In this document: one piece after another, positions 8,701 through 17,956 of the stretch | How positions within the stretch are numbered: the first letter of the stretch is position 1 | How the letters are laid out: each line of letters begins with the position of its first letter | Assembly: GCF_000166295.1 (NCBI RefSeq) | Contig: NC_017506.1 | Location: 744,001-808,000, forward strand | Source: Marinobacter adhaerens HP15 | GTDB lineage: Bacteria > Pseudomonadota > Gammaproteobacteria > Pseudomonadales > Oleiphilaceae | DNA: 64,000 nt | Direction: 5' to 3' | Notes under the pieces: generated by a model | The model's input: only the letters and a program-made list of their open reading frames with translations | Database searches by the model: none | What the model was told of the DNA's origin: nothing | Translations under genes and position numbers: made by a program

Positions 8701-9478
8701 GGCACTCGGTTGCTGGTCTGTCGTATTCACCACGGTATATTCGGGTCAGTCCTTCCAGAACGGTCTCTCTCAGGCTGGCGGCGAACTCTCCGGCCGGGAT
8801 CTTTTCCGACGGGTGCACAGGTTCGTGGAAGACTACGTCGACCCGGGCAGAAGGCTGGGCTAGCATCCGCAACAAATGGTGGTGGAACTCATCATCACCA
8901 ATGAAGGGAGCCAGATGGTCGGGGCGGCCTTCCCGGCGATAGGCAATGGTGATCGGTTGTACCGGCGTTCTGCTCTCTGGAGCGGCCTTGAGCAACAGGC
9001 CATGGAACGGCAATACCGTCAGACCTGCGCTGGTGGTTCCTTCCGGGTATATCAAGACACTCTCCCCGGCGCGCAAATTCCCGGTGACCTGGTCCCGAAC
9101 CCGGCGGGCCTGACCACCGCCGCGTCGAATGAAGAGCGTGCCGGCCTGTCGTGCCAGCCAGCCTATGACCGGCCACTGGCCGACCTCGGCTTTTGACAGA
9201 AACCGGATCGGTGCCAGGCTTCCCAGAATCGGAATATCTGACCAACTGATGTGGTTGCTGACGAACAGAACGGTCTCGTCGGAAGGTGAGCCGTGCTGGC
9301 GTATATTCAGTCCGAGGCACCGACAGGCCCAGCGGAAACAGAATTTGGCCCAGGGTGTCCGGTCGATAGCATTGCGGGTAACAATTTCAGTGATCCGCAG
9401 AGCGGCGGCCAACATTGTGGTGGCTGCAAGGAAGGCTATAAAGGCAGTGATCCGAACGGAGAGTCTCAGCCAGCTCAT
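8618..9478 (-). CDS. olsA: 1-acyl-glycerol-3-phosphate-type acyltransferase, OlsA-like
   Basis: A 286-aa PlsC-family acyltransferase. An N-terminal hydrophobic anchor is followed by the catalytic H-x4-D box in SNHISWSD and the substrate-binding YPEGTTS motif. It lies 17 bases after the OlsB-like gene on the same strand. OlsA adds the second acyl chain to lyso-ornithine lipid, and the pair olsB-olsA is known in pseudomonads. The last 83 bases overlap slyD on the opposite strand, an unusually long convergent overlap, though the final residues look non-conserved. A general PlsC role cannot be excluded. Confidence 0.8.
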   Translation of the reverse strand: MSWLRLSVRITAFIAFLAATTMLAAALRITEIVTRNAIDRTPWAKFCFRWACRCLGLNIRQHGSPSDETVLFVSNHISWSDIPILGSLAPIRFLSKAEVGQWPVIGWLARQAGTLFIRRGGGQARRVRDQVTGNLRAGESVLIYPEGTTSAGLTVLPFHGLLLKAAPESRTPVQPITIAYRREGRPDHLAPFIGDDEFHHHLLRMLAQPSARVDVVFHEPVHPSEKIPAGEFAASLRETVLEGLTRIYRGEYDRPATECLRTRDDPGLPHLPSLHGGQRSPDQSTG

Positions 9479-9495
9479 ATCCCAGATTCCCGTCT

Positions 9496-10257
9496 TCAGG
9501 ATGCCGAACGCATGAAGTGCCGGCTGTAGCGTCCGGCCAGTTTACTGACCTCCAGCACAACCAACAGGTCGGCACAGCGAAAATCCGGATCCCAGCAGGG
9601 CTCACCGCAGACACGGGCACCAAGACGCATGTAGGCTCGGATCAGCGCGGGAACGTCCACCGGTCGATCGCTGTCTCGGGTGTGTGTCAGATGCGGCATC
9701 GCGCGAAGTGGTTTTACCAGAAAGGCCGGATCGGCCAGATACTCGGTCTGGAGGTGGCGGGCGATGCGCCAGGCTTTCAGGCCTCCGTCAGACATGCCGA
9801 TGCTCGCGCAGCCAATCATGTAGTCAACACCGCGCTCAACCAGATATTCGGCCACTGCCGACCAGAGCAGGCTGATGGTCGCGCCATTGCGATAATCCGG
9901 GTGAACACAAGTGCGCCCCAGCTCGGCTATGGTGCCGGGGAGTCTCTCCAGGGCGCTCAGGTCGAACTCCCCGGCCGAATAAAAGCCGCCAACATCTTTG
10001 GTGTCGTTCTGGTGCAGGATGCGTGTGGTCGCTACCAGTTCGCCCGAATCCAGGTCGGTAACGATCAGGTGGTCACACACTGCATCGAACTCGTCAGTGT
10101 CGATGCCGGGCGTTTGTGCGCCCAGGTCGCTGCCGTATTCCTCCGAAAATACCCGGTAACGCAGCCGCTGGGCCGCTTCGACCTGTCTGGGGCACCGGGT
10201 CATGTCGGTTTTCAGGCGACGGGCGCTGCGGCGGGCTTTCGCGGTTTGTGTGGTCAT
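9496..10257 (-). CDS. olsB: OlsB-like GNAT N-acyltransferase (ornithine lipid synthesis)
   Basis: A 253-aa member of the OlsB/hemolysin-like GNAT group that N-acylates L-ornithine from acyl-ACP. The visible pattern is LRYRVFSEEYG near the N-terminus, D-x-FDAVCDHLIV, the conserved ELGRTCVHPDYRNG, and IGCASIGMSDGG. The ATG at 10257 is chosen over upstream in-frame codons by family alignment. The next gene, 17 bases downstream, is the OlsA-like acyltransferase, giving a complete two-step ornithine-lipid module. Such lipids often replace phospholipids under phosphate limitation. A response regulator gene is divergent. Confidence 0.85.
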   Translation of the reverse strand: MTTQTAKARRSARRLKTDMTRCPRQVEAAQRLRYRVFSEEYGSDLGAQTPGIDTDEFDAVCDHLIVTDLDSGELVATTRILHQNDTKDVGGFYSAGEFDLSALERLPGTIAELGRTCVHPDYRNGATISLLWSAVAEYLVERGVDYMIGCASIGMSDGGLKAWRIARHLQTEYLADPAFLVKPLRAMPHLTHTRDSDRPVDVPALIRAYMRLGARVCGEPCWDPDFRCADLLVVLEVSKLAGRYSRHFMRSAS

Positions 10258-10503
10258 GGCGTCGTCTCTTTTGTTTCCATTTCCCGACAAGCCTATGAAG
10301 CCGGTATGACACATCGGTGACCACCAGGTGACGTGTCTGTGACATCGGGGTCCGATTGGCGGTTACGGGAGCTCTGTCACAGGGTGTAACGAAGCAGCGG
10401 TTCCATGTATATTTCTGAATAGCATGTATAATTGCTGTTACAGCAGGTTGCCTGTATCGTCAGGTACACAGAATGACCTGAAACCGGAATAACAAAACCA
10501 GAG

Positions 10504-11241
10504 ATGGATGGCGTGGAACAGACAAACGAAAGTTGGCGAATTCTGATTGTCGAGGACGACGAGCGGTTGGCGGAGTTAACCCGCGAATACCTTGAAAGCA
10601 ACGGGTTGACCGTCTCCCTGGAAACTCATGGTGGTGCCGCGGTAGAGCGGATCCGTAACGAGCAGCCGGATCTGGTGGTTCTGGATCTTATGTTGCCTGG
10701 CGAGGATGGGCTCTCCATTTGTCGACGCGTGCGCCCCTTCTTTTCCGGTCCGATCATCATGTTGACTGCCCGAACCGACGATCTGGACCAGGTCCTGGGT
10801 CTGGAAATGGGTGCCGATGACTATATTGGCAAACCGGTCAAACCCCGGGTGCTCCTGGCACGGATTCGCGCCATGCTGCGTCGGGTGACCGAAACCGGCT
10901 CGGGGTCGGCGGACGAGGCAGGGGGCGAAGAACCGGTGCGCCTCCAGTTCAATGATCTGGTTGTCGACCGCTCCATGCGGGAGGCCTGGCTGAGTGAAGA
11001 AAGCATTGATCTGACCAGCGCCGAATTTGATTTGCTCTGGTTGCTCGCCAGCAACGCGGGCCGCGTGCTTAGCCGGGAAGAAATCTTCACCGCCTTGCGT
11101 GGTATTGAATACGATGGTCAGGATCGATCCATTGATGTTCGCGTTTCCCGGATTCGACCCAAGATTGGCGATGACCCCATCCATCCGCGACGCATCAAGA
11201 CCGTTCGTAGTAAAGGCTACCTGTTCGTAAAGGAAGCCTGA
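10504..11241 (+). CDS. OmpR/PhoB-family response regulator, RstA-like
   Basis: A 245-aa two-domain regulator. The receiver (residues 12-125) has the acidic pair EDD, the phospho-acceptor aspartate in VVLDLMLPGEDGL, LTAR and the GKPVKP lysine. The C-terminal winged-helix domain carries SAEFDLLWLLASNAGRVLSR and IDVRVSRIRPKIGDD. The sequence around the phosphorylation site resembles RstA. The kinase gene follows 67 bases later. The divergent olsBA genes are possible targets, but this rests only on position. A TATAAT at 10427-10432 could be its -10. Confidence 0.9.
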   Translation: MDGVEQTNESWRILIVEDDERLAELTREYLESNGLTVSLETHGGAAVERIRNEQPDLVVLDLMLPGEDGLSICRRVRPFFSGPIIMLTARTDDLDQVLGLEMGADDYIGKPVKPRVLLARIRAMLRRVTETGSGSADEAGGEEPVRLQFNDLVVDRSMREAWLSEESIDLTSAEFDLLWLLASNAGRVLSREEIFTALRGIEYDGQDRSIDVRVSRIRPKIGDDPIHPRRIKTVRSKGYLFVKEA

Positions 11242-11308
11242 CGATTCAGTCTCTGGAGCCGGTGTGCCATTCGCCCGCATACCGGTGTTCCATGCCAGGG
11301 TTGGTACC

Positions 11309-12882
11309 ATGCCCCTGAAGTTCTTCCTCAAGCTTTATGCCCGCCTTGCCGGCCTGACCGCGCTGGTTGTTTTTTATGTGTCCTGCTGTTCACCGGGATC
11401 AACTCGGTGCGCTCCCAATTCTGGCATGAACGCTTCCCCGAGCCACTGATGCGCTGGCTGGCTGCGGCCCCGGCACCGTTACAGCAATACCACTGGCTGA
11501 GTTCGACGGTTGATCTTCGCATGGGGGCTGCTTCCCGTTTCAACCTGTCACCGGTGGCTCTGGAGCGACTTGGCTACGGCCAGGTGGTTGGCATCGACAG
11601 TGACGTTGGGTATCGGGTTCTGGTAACCGGACTGAGCGGAGAAATCCTGCAGCTGCGCCTGAACGAGCCCTACCGGGATGTGTCAGAAACCATTGGGTTG
11701 ATTTTCCGGTGGCATCTTGATTCAGCCTCTGCGGATGATCGTCTCAATGTTGCCTCGCAAATGGCCCGTTCTCTCAATGTCCAAGTGCAGACCCTGGACG
11801 ACGCCGACCTGCTGCCGGACTCTGACGTTCTGGACCAGGTCGCCGAGCGGGGCCTCGCCTTCTACACCGACGAATCAGACGGTTGCGGACGGGTGATCGT
11901 TCAGCTATCTGACGGTGAGTTGTACCGGATTGACATGCCCGCGGGGTTTGATCCCTGGGCCTGGCCGGTTGTCCTGCTGCTGGTCCTGGTGCTTGGCGGG
12001 GTTTTGGCCGTTGCCGTTTTCCTCGCGCTCCGGGAAGTGGACAGTAATCTCAGAACCGTTGAGTCGGTAGCGGTTCGAATCGCACGTGGAGAAATGAGCG
12101 CCCGGGTCCAGGCGGGCGAGGGAACGCTGGTAACCCGTCTGGCCTCGTCATTCAACGGTATGGCCGAACACATACAGCGCCTGGTGCAGGTGCAGCGGGA
12201 AATGATTCACGCGGTTTCGCACGAATTGCGCACTCCCGTGGCCCGTATCCGCTTTGGCGTCCAGATGATCGAGGACTGCCAGGACGAGGCTGCCCTGCAA
12301 AGGCAACTGGACGGTATTGATGGCGATATCCAGGAACTGGACGAGCTGATTGATGAGATCCTGACCTATGCGCGGCTGGAGCAGGGCGGCCCGGTTTTCT
12401 CGCTACAGGAAACCTCGATAACCGACATTGTCCGCCAGGTGGTCTCTGAGCAGCAGATGGTTCGGCCCGAGCTGAGTATCGAAGGCAACATTGATGAGGT
12501 CTCGGAACGTTGGGCGCTGTCGGATATTGAGCCTCGCTACCTGCATCGGGCGATCCAGAATCTGGTAGGCAACGCGGGACGCTACGCGGCTGGCAAGGTG
12601 CTGGTGAGCTGTCATTTCGATGAGGACAACTGTCGCGTTGACGTTGAAGACGATGGCCCCGGCATTCCAGAGGAAGACTGGGAGAAAGTGTTTACTGCGT
12701 TTGCCCGACTGGACGACAGCCGTACCCGAACCTCCGGCGGCTACGGCCTGGGTTTGTCTATTGTTCGCCGGATTCTCTACTGGCACGGAGGGCACGCCTT
12801 CGTCAGCAGGAGCGACACGCTTGGCGGTGCAAAATTCAGCCTGGTCTGGCCCAGAAAAAAACCCGTGGACTCCATTGTGTGA
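11309..12882 (+). CDS. RstB-like sensor histidine kinase with apparent frameshift near the N-terminus
   Basis: The N-terminal segment MPLKFFLKLYARLAGL with the first membrane helix is encoded from the ATG at 11309. It reaches a T6 tract (11370-11375), after which the sequence continues sensibly only in the -1 frame (VLLFTGINSVRSQFW onward to 12882). One extra T would give a 524-aa intact kinase. The rest holds a periplasmic sensor, a second helix (PVVLLLVLVLGGVLAVAVF), HAMP, the phospho-histidine in AVSHELRTPVAR, and ATPase boxes LVGNAGRY, DDGPGIP and GYGLGLSIV. A GTG at 11407 could start a 491-aa form without the first helix. Sequencing error, mutation or recoding are all possible. Confidence 0.82.
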
Positions 12883-13031
12883 GCCAGACCCCCATCGCCT
12901 CACCTGATGTAACAAAGCAGCTACACAAGCACTACTGAAGTTTTTGGCGGGCCGGTCAATACTGCAGAGCGTAAGGGATGACTTTTGAGGTTGTAGTTCT
13001 TACGAACTTTCCTTGTTTCATTCGTCATTTT

Positions 13032-13056
13032 AGGGCCGGTTTTCCGGCCCTTTTTT
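13032..13056 (+). terminator. Rho-independent terminator before glpK
   Basis: GGGCCGG (13033-13039), loop TTTT, CCGGCCC (13044-13050), then six T. It ends a transcript from the left, either the two-component operon 150 bases upstream or an unannotated short RNA in 12883-13031. It sits 84 bases before the glpK ATG. Confidence 0.85.
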
Positions 13057-13139
13057 ATGCCTGCTCCCAAATTCCATATCGGTCACCCTTTCCCGTCTGC
13101 TCTGCTGTTAGAATTCCGGGAAACAAAAGGAGGCCGTCC

Positions 13140-14621
13140 ATGACCCGTTATCTGCTTGCCATCGACCAGGGCACAACCAGTTCCCGTGCTATTGTTTTTG
13201 ATCAAACGGGCAACAGCGTTGCAACCGATCAGCAGGAATTTCACCAGTATTTCCCGAAAGATGGCTGGGTGGAGCACGATGCTCGGGAAATCTGGGACAG
13301 CACTCTGGCGGTGTGTCGCGGCGCGCTCGACAAAGCGGGTATCGACGCCTCGGAGCTGGCGGGTATTGGTATCACCAATCAGCGGGAAACCACGGTGATC
13401 TGGGACCGGGCAACCGGCGAGCCGATCTACCACGCCATTGTCTGGCAAGACCGTCGAACCGCGTCCTGGTGTACCAAGCTGAAATCCGACGGCCATGAGG
13501 ACACGGTTGTTGAACGAACCGGGCTGTTAATTGATCCCTACTTTTCGGCCACCAAGATAGCCTGGATTCTCGATAACGTGGAGGGCGCCCGCGCCCGGGC
13601 CGAATCCGGTGCACTGGCTTTTGGAACGGTGGACAGCTGGCTGCTCTGGAACCTGACGAACGGAAAATCCCACTGCACCGATGCCACCAATGCCTCGAGA
13701 ACGGCTCTTTTCAATATTCACAAGCAGGACTGGGACGACGATCTTCTGGCACTGTTTCGCGTGCCGCGGGCCTTGCTGCCGGAAGTACTCGATAGCGCCG
13801 CAGACTATGGCACCGCTGAAGCACAGTGGTTGGGCGCGCCAGTTATGATTGCCGGCATTGCAGGGGATCAGCACGCGGCTCTCGTGGGGCAGGCCTGCTT
13901 TTACCCGGGCATGGCCAAGAGCACTTACGGCACCGGCTGTTTTCTCATGCTCAATACGGGCGATAAGGCCGTTCGGTCCGAGAACAGGTTGCTGACCACC
14001 ATGGCCTATCGGCTAAACGGCAAGCCCTGTTACGCGGTAGAAGGGAGTATTTTTGTTGCCGGTGCTGCCATGCAGTGGTTGAGGGACGGGCTCAAGCTGA
14101 TTGCCCACGCCAATGAATCTTCCGCCCACGCGGAGGCGGTCGGAGTCGACAATCCGGTTTACCTGGTTCCGGCGTTTACCGGCCTGGGAGCCCCTCATTG
14201 GGATCCTCATGCTCGCGGCGCCATCATGGGCTTGACGCGGGATACGGGCATTGGCGAGATCGTTACCGCCGGCCTGCAGTCGGTCTGCTATCAGACCAAG
14301 GATCTGGTGCGGGCGATCCAGAACGACGGCGCCCGACTTGAATCGTTGCGCGTGGATGGCGGTATGGTGGTGAACGACTGGGTGATGCAGTTCCTGGCCG
14401 ACATACTGAATGTCACCGTTGACCGGCCCCGGGTTACAGAGACAACCGCTCTCGGAGCTGCCTACCTTGCGGGACTGCAGACAGGTGTTTTTGACAACCT
14501 GGAGCAGATCTCCGCGCTCTGGGAATGTGAGCGGCAGTTCCACCCGGAAATGCGCCCGGCTTTGCGAGAATCTCTCTATGCTGGCTGGCTGGATGCTGTC
14601 GAGCGCGTCTGCAACAACTGA
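13140..14621 (+). CDS. glpK: Glycerol kinase
   Basis: A 493-aa FGGY-family kinase converting glycerol to sn-glycerol 3-phosphate with ATP. It opens with [18 protein letters not shown], the phosphate-1 motif, and contains [33 protein letters not shown] and the C-terminal [12 protein letters not shown]. Length matches the family. GGAGG before the ATG at 13140 selects this start; the frame is open to 12978 but would read through the terminator. No glpF, glpD or glpR is adjacent, so it is separated from the usual glp cluster. It converges with the ABC ATPase gene. Confidence 0.96.
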   Translation: MTRYLLAIDQGTTSSRAIVFDQTGNSVATDQQEFHQYFPKDGWVEHDAREIWDSTLAVCRGALDKAGIDASELAGIGITNQRETTVIWDRATGEPIYHAIVWQDRRTASWCTKLKSDGHEDTVVERTGLLIDPYFSATKIAWILDNVEGARARAESGALAFGTVDSWLLWNLTNGKSHCTDATNASRTALFNIHKQDWDDDLLALFRVPRALLPEVLDSAADYGTAEAQWLGAPVMIAGIAGDQHAALVGQACFYPGMAKSTYGTGCFLMLNTGDKAVRSENRLLTTMAYRLNGKPCYAVEGSIFVAGAAMQWLRDGLKLIAHANESSAHAEAVGVDNPVYLVPAFTGLGAPHWDPHARGAIMGLTRDTGIGEIVTAGLQSVCYQTKDLVRAIQNDGARLESLRVDGGMVVNDWVMQFLADILNVTVDRPRVTETTALGAAYLAGLQTGVFDNLEQISALWECERQFHPEMRPALRESLYAGWLDAVERVCNN

Positions 14622-14630
14622 ATCTCTCAA

Positions 14631-15704
14631 TCAGGTGGTGCGTTCGAAGGCAATCAGGTGATCCGCCTCGACACGCACCGGCACATGCTCACCCAGGTTG
14701 AAATCCAGGTGGCTGCGGAACAGGGCTTCGAACTCTGTGTCTTCGGAACACCGGAAACGGTAGAGCGTGGAAGTGCCGGCAAAGGTTTTCTCAACCACCT
14801 TGGGCTGCAGATCCGAGTCGGGGTCATGAACGATGTCATCGGGCCGGATCAGAACGTCTACCAGGGTGCCGGGTTCCCATTTGTAGGCCCGGTTGCCGTG
14901 GATCACGCCGAGCTCGGATTCAATAGTATCCGGCCCCAGGGCGGTGCCGGGGACGAATCCGCCCTGACCCACGAAGCTGGCAACGAAACGATTTGCCGGT
15001 TCATGGTAGAGGTTGTAGGGCACGTCCCACTGCTGGATCCTGCCGTCCCGCAACACAGCGACCTGATCGCACATGGCGAAGGCTTCCTGCTGGTCGTGAG
15101 TAACCAGAATGGCGCTGATGCCCAGCGTCTTCAGAATTTCGCGAACATCCAGGCTCAGCCGACGGCGCAGATCCGCGTCCAGATTGGAAAACGGCTCATC
15201 GAGCAAAATCAGGGTGGGCTCGGGTGCCAGGGCGCGGGCCAGGGCAACCCGCTGCTGCTGGCCGCCAGACAGTTCATGGGGGTAGTTGTCGGCCAGATCC
15301 TGCAGGTGCACGACATTCAGGAGTTCCATGACCTTCTGCCGTTTCTCTGCCTTGTTCAGATTCCGCAGACCGAACCCCACGTTGTCAGCGATAGTCAGGT
15401 GCGGAAACAGGGCGTAATCCTGGAACACCATGCCGATCCGACGCTTTTCCGGGGGCAGGGTGCGTCCGGGCAGGCTGATGGCCTGGGACTGCAGCGAAAT
15501 CTCGCCACCACTCAGTGGAAGAAAACCGGCGAGGGCGCGCAGTATGGTACTTTTGCCGCAGCCGCTCGGCCCAAGCAGGCAGCCGATGTCGCCATGGCTC
15601 AGGGCAAAGCTGACATCTTTGACCACAGAATCCCCGCCGTAGCCACAGGACAGGTTGTTGACCTCGAGCAGCCAGTCTGCCGGAGATTGTGCGGTTGTGC
15701 TCAT
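14631..15704 (-). CDS. ABC transporter ATP-binding protein, FbpC/PotA-like
   Basis: A 357-aa nucleotide-binding subunit. Walker [11 protein letters not shown]-loop VFQDYALFP, signature LSGGQQQR, Walker B LILLDEP and H-loop VTHDQQE are intact, followed by a TOBE-type C-terminal domain. The arrangement fits importers of ferric iron, sulfate or polyamines (CUT1/FbpC-like). It starts four bases after the argF stop on the same strand, so they are probably co-transcribed. No permease or binding protein is in the window, so its partners must lie elsewhere. The same argF-ABC neighbourhood is, from memory, present in Pseudomonas. Confidence 0.88.
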   Translation of the reverse strand: MSTTAQSPADWLLEVNNLSCGYGGDSVVKDVSFALSHGDIGCLLGPSGCGKSTILRALAGFLPLSGGEISLQSQAISLPGRTLPPEKRRIGMVFQDYALFPHLTIADNVGFGLRNLNKAEKRQKVMELLNVVHLQDLADNYPHELSGGQQQRVALARALAPEPTLILLDEPFSNLDADLRRRLSLDVREILKTLGISAILVTHDQQEAFAMCDQVAVLRDGRIQQWDVPYNLYHEPANRFVASFVGQGGFVPGTALGPDTIESELGVIHGNRAYKWEPGTLVDVLIRPDDIVHDPDSDLQPKVVEKTFAGTSTLYRFRCSEDTEFEALFRSHLDFNLGEHVPVRVEADHLIAFERTT

Positions 15705-15708
15705 GGAA

Positions 15709-16623
15709 TCAGTCCAGCCGGTTCAGGATGAGAAATTCGAGCAGAGCCTTCTGGGCGTGCAGGCGGTTCTCTGCCTCGTTCCAGACCACGGAGGCAGGAT
15801 GCTCCATCATGTCCGCCGATATTTCCTCACCACGGTGAGCCGGGAGGCAATGCATGAACAGCACATCCTTATCGGCCACAGAGAGCAGCCCGGGATTGAT
15901 CTGATAGCCACTGAACGCCCTTTCACGGGCTTTCTGCTCGTCTTCCTGGCCCATGGAAGCCCAGACGTCGGTCACCAGGAGCTGGGCGTTTCGGGCCGCC
16001 TCGGCCGGCTCCCGGAACACTTTGACCCGGTCTTCGTGGCCCTTGAGCATTGATTCTGCCGGCTCGTAGCCCTCAGGGCAGGCGATGTTCAGGTTGAAAT
16101 CGAACTGTGCGGCGGCATTGATGTAGGAGTGGCACATGTTGTTGCCATCGCCGATCCAGGCTACGGTGGCGCCGCGAATACTGCCGCGGTGTTCCCGGAA
16201 TGTTTGCATATCGGCCAGCAATTGACAGGGGTGAAAGTCATCGGTCAGCGCATTGATCACCGGCACCCGTGATGCAGCCGCGAAGCGCTCCACGGTTTCA
16301 TGGGCAAAGGTGCGGATCATCACCGCATCAACCATGCTGGAGATAACGATAGCCGAGTCTTCTATCGGCTCGCCCCGGCCAAGCTGGGTATCCCGTGGCG
16401 ACAGGAACATTGCGGAGCCGCCGAGCTGCGTCATGCCGGCTTCAAAAGAAACCCGGGTTCGCGTTGATGATTTTTCGAAGATCATCGCAAGGACACGGTT
16501 CTTGAGGGAGTCCCGAACCTTCCCTTGCCGCCACTCGTTGCGCAATGCTGTGGCATGATCAACCAGGCTTTCCAGCTCGTTGGTTGTCATGTCATTCAAT
16601 GTCAGAAAATGTCTTGCCGCCAT
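15709..16623 (-). CDS. argF: Ornithine carbamoyltransferase
   Basis: A 304-aa enzyme that joins carbamoyl phosphate and ornithine to make citrulline in arginine synthesis. The carbamoyl-phosphate site [10 protein letters not shown], the HPCQLLAD motif and the ornithine-side [10 protein letters not shown] loop are all intact, and the length is typical of the anabolic enzyme. Start at ATG 16623, with AAGG about ten bases upstream. It is followed closely by the ABC ATPase gene and is divergent from grxD. Confidence 0.95.
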   Translation of the reverse strand: MAARHFLTLNDMTTNELESLVDHATALRNEWRQGKVRDSLKNRVLAMIFEKSSTRTRVSFEAGMTQLGGSAMFLSPRDTQLGRGEPIEDSAIVISSMVDAVMIRTFAHETVERFAAASRVPVINALTDDFHPCQLLADMQTFREHRGSIRGATVAWIGDGNNMCHSYINAAAQFDFNLNIACPEGYEPAESMLKGHEDRVKVFREPAEAARNAQLLVTDVWASMGQEDEQKARERAFSGYQINPGLLSVADKDVLFMHCLPAHRGEEISADMMEHPASVVWNEAENRLHAQKALLEFLILNRLD

Positions 16624-16778
16624 GCAATGGCCCTTATCTCACCGAACCCCGCTGCTGGCGGGATTGCCTGAACGTTGGCTGAAAAAATGGGGCATCAAGT
16701 CTAGCCCTTCGGAGCAGGTATGACAACGCTGTGGCCGGGCTGGAACTGCCAGTGTTGCTCGAGGTCAAATCAAGGTGT

Positions 16779-16808
16779 TTGGTGAGGTGTTCGGCACCCG
16801 TGTACAAT
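16779..16808 (+). promoter_or_regulatory. Candidate sigma-70 promoter for grxD
   Basis: TTGGTG (16779-16784) and TACAAT (16803-16808) are separated by 18 bases and lie 53 bases before the grxD start. The -10 is good, the -35 moderate. Confidence 0.4.
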
Positions 16809-16861
16809 GGCGTCTAGAAAATTGCCGTGTGGCAAGACTGTTCCAACAGAGGTGAATGTTC

Positions 16862-17188
16862 ATGGATATCAATGAAACCATTAAGAGCCAGCTTGAAGAG
16901 AATCCGATCATCCTGTACATGAAGGGCAGCCCACAGGCACCCCAGTGTGGCTTCTCGGCCAAAACCGTACAGGCGGTAATGGCCTGCGGCGAACGCTTTG
17001 CGTTCGTCAATATTCTGGATAACCAGGAGCTTCGTGAAGCCCTGAAGGTTTACTCCAGCTGGCCCACGTATCCCCAGCTGTACATCAATGGTGAGCTCGT
17101 TGGCGGATGTGACATTGTTCTCGAAATGTCCGAGAGCGGTGAGCTGGCCAAACTTGTCAAAGAGGCGGCGAAGCAGGCAGAAGCCTGA
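16862..17188 (+). CDS. grxD: Monothiol glutaredoxin, Grx4 family
   Basis: A 108-aa CGFS-type glutaredoxin that carries and transfers [2Fe-2S] clusters with glutathione. The active site is in LYMKGSPQAPQCGFSAK, followed by the glutathione-binding region WPTYPQLYINGELVGGCDI. Family length is normal. The ATG at 16862 is chosen because AGAGGTG lies seven bases before it; the ATG at 16856 would abut the ribosome-binding site. It is a single gene, convergent with the TonB-like gene. Confidence 0.95.
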   Translation: MDINETIKSQLEENPIILYMKGSPQAPQCGFSAKTVQAVMACGERFAFVNILDNQELREALKVYSSWPTYPQLYINGELVGGCDIVLEMSESGELAKLVKEAAKQAEA

Positions 17189-17198
17189 TCACTGCCGC

Positions 17199-17951
17199 TC
17201 AGAGCCGTTTCGGGGTGAACAACAGTTCCACCTCGAAGCGGTTCGCGCTCCCGCTATCCTTCGGTGGCTGGGGGTAGGGGCTAGCCGCCAGCGCAGCCCG
17301 ATATGCAGCTTCATCGATTGGCTTGATTCCTGTTGATTTCAGAACCCTTGCCCGGGTCAGGGCGCCATTTCCAAGCAACTGCAGTTCGACTTCCATAGCG
17401 ACCGTGTCAGTGAGGCTCCTCATGGCCGGCACTCTCAGTTCTTCAAGTTGATGGGCCAGATGGACGGCCAGTTTGACCACATAGGGGTCGAGCTCGCCCG
17501 GTGACTCCGTAACCCTCGTAATGCTCTCCTCCGTTTTTTCAGGGAGCTGTTCGGGTTCTTCTCCGGCAGCAGAGCTGGCGCTTGACTGTGCGGCTTCGCT
17601 CCGGGGGACGCTGGTATTTGTTGCCTTTGTCGGGGCGGGGGTTTGCGGCTCGCGGGATGTCACAACCTCCGGTTTGGAGAGGGGGGCCGGCTCAGGAGGA
17701 TCAATCTCAAACGGCGTTACCCGTGGTGCATCCCGACGAGGACTGGGGTCAGCTGACGGGTCGGCAACCGTTCTGTGAGTGCCCGGGGCTACCAGCTCGA
17801 ACCGTACACTCTCTCTGTGCGTGGCCGTTGGTTCTTCCTTGGGCGAGGGGATGCCTGAAAGCAGGAGCGTGTGTAGGAAAAGAGCCAGAGACAAGGCAAG
17901 CCCAAGCCGGTAGGCAGCCGGCAGGGCATTGGGACTGCTTTTTTCAGGCAT
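17199..17951 (-). CDS. TonB-family energy-transducer-like protein
   Basis: A 250-aa protein with TonB architecture: an N-terminal signal-anchor helix (LGLALSLALFLHTLLL), a long Pro/Glu/Ser-rich spacer (about residues 35-150), and a C-terminal domain with VELQLLGNGALTRARVLKSTG and DEAAYRAALAASPYP. The spacer lacks the usual long run of Pro-Lys/Pro-Glu repeats. No exbB or exbD is adjacent. It starts five bases after the DUF1631 gene, implying co-transcription, an unusual partner for TonB. A role outside siderophore uptake is possible. Confidence 0.8.
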   Translation of the reverse strand: MPEKSSPNALPAAYRLGLALSLALFLHTLLLSGIPSPKEEPTATHRESVRFELVAPGTHRTVADPSADPSPRRDAPRVTPFEIDPPEPAPLSKPEVVTSREPQTPAPTKATNTSVPRSEAAQSSASSAAGEEPEQLPEKTEESITRVTESPGELDPYVVKLAVHLAHQLEELRVPAMRSLTDTVAMEVELQLLGNGALTRARVLKSTGIKPIDEAAYRAALAASPYPQPPKDSGSANRFEVELLFTPKRL

Positions 17952-17956
17952 TGGCG

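Noticed and set aside
12072..12081. GGTTCGAATC, resembling the T-loop of a tRNA
   Set aside because: It is inside the kinase coding region and no acceptor stem or anticodon arm can be formed around it.
14658..15731. 357-aa open frame on the plus strand across the ABC ATPase gene
   Set aside because: The minus strand encodes intact Walker and signature motifs; this frame has none.
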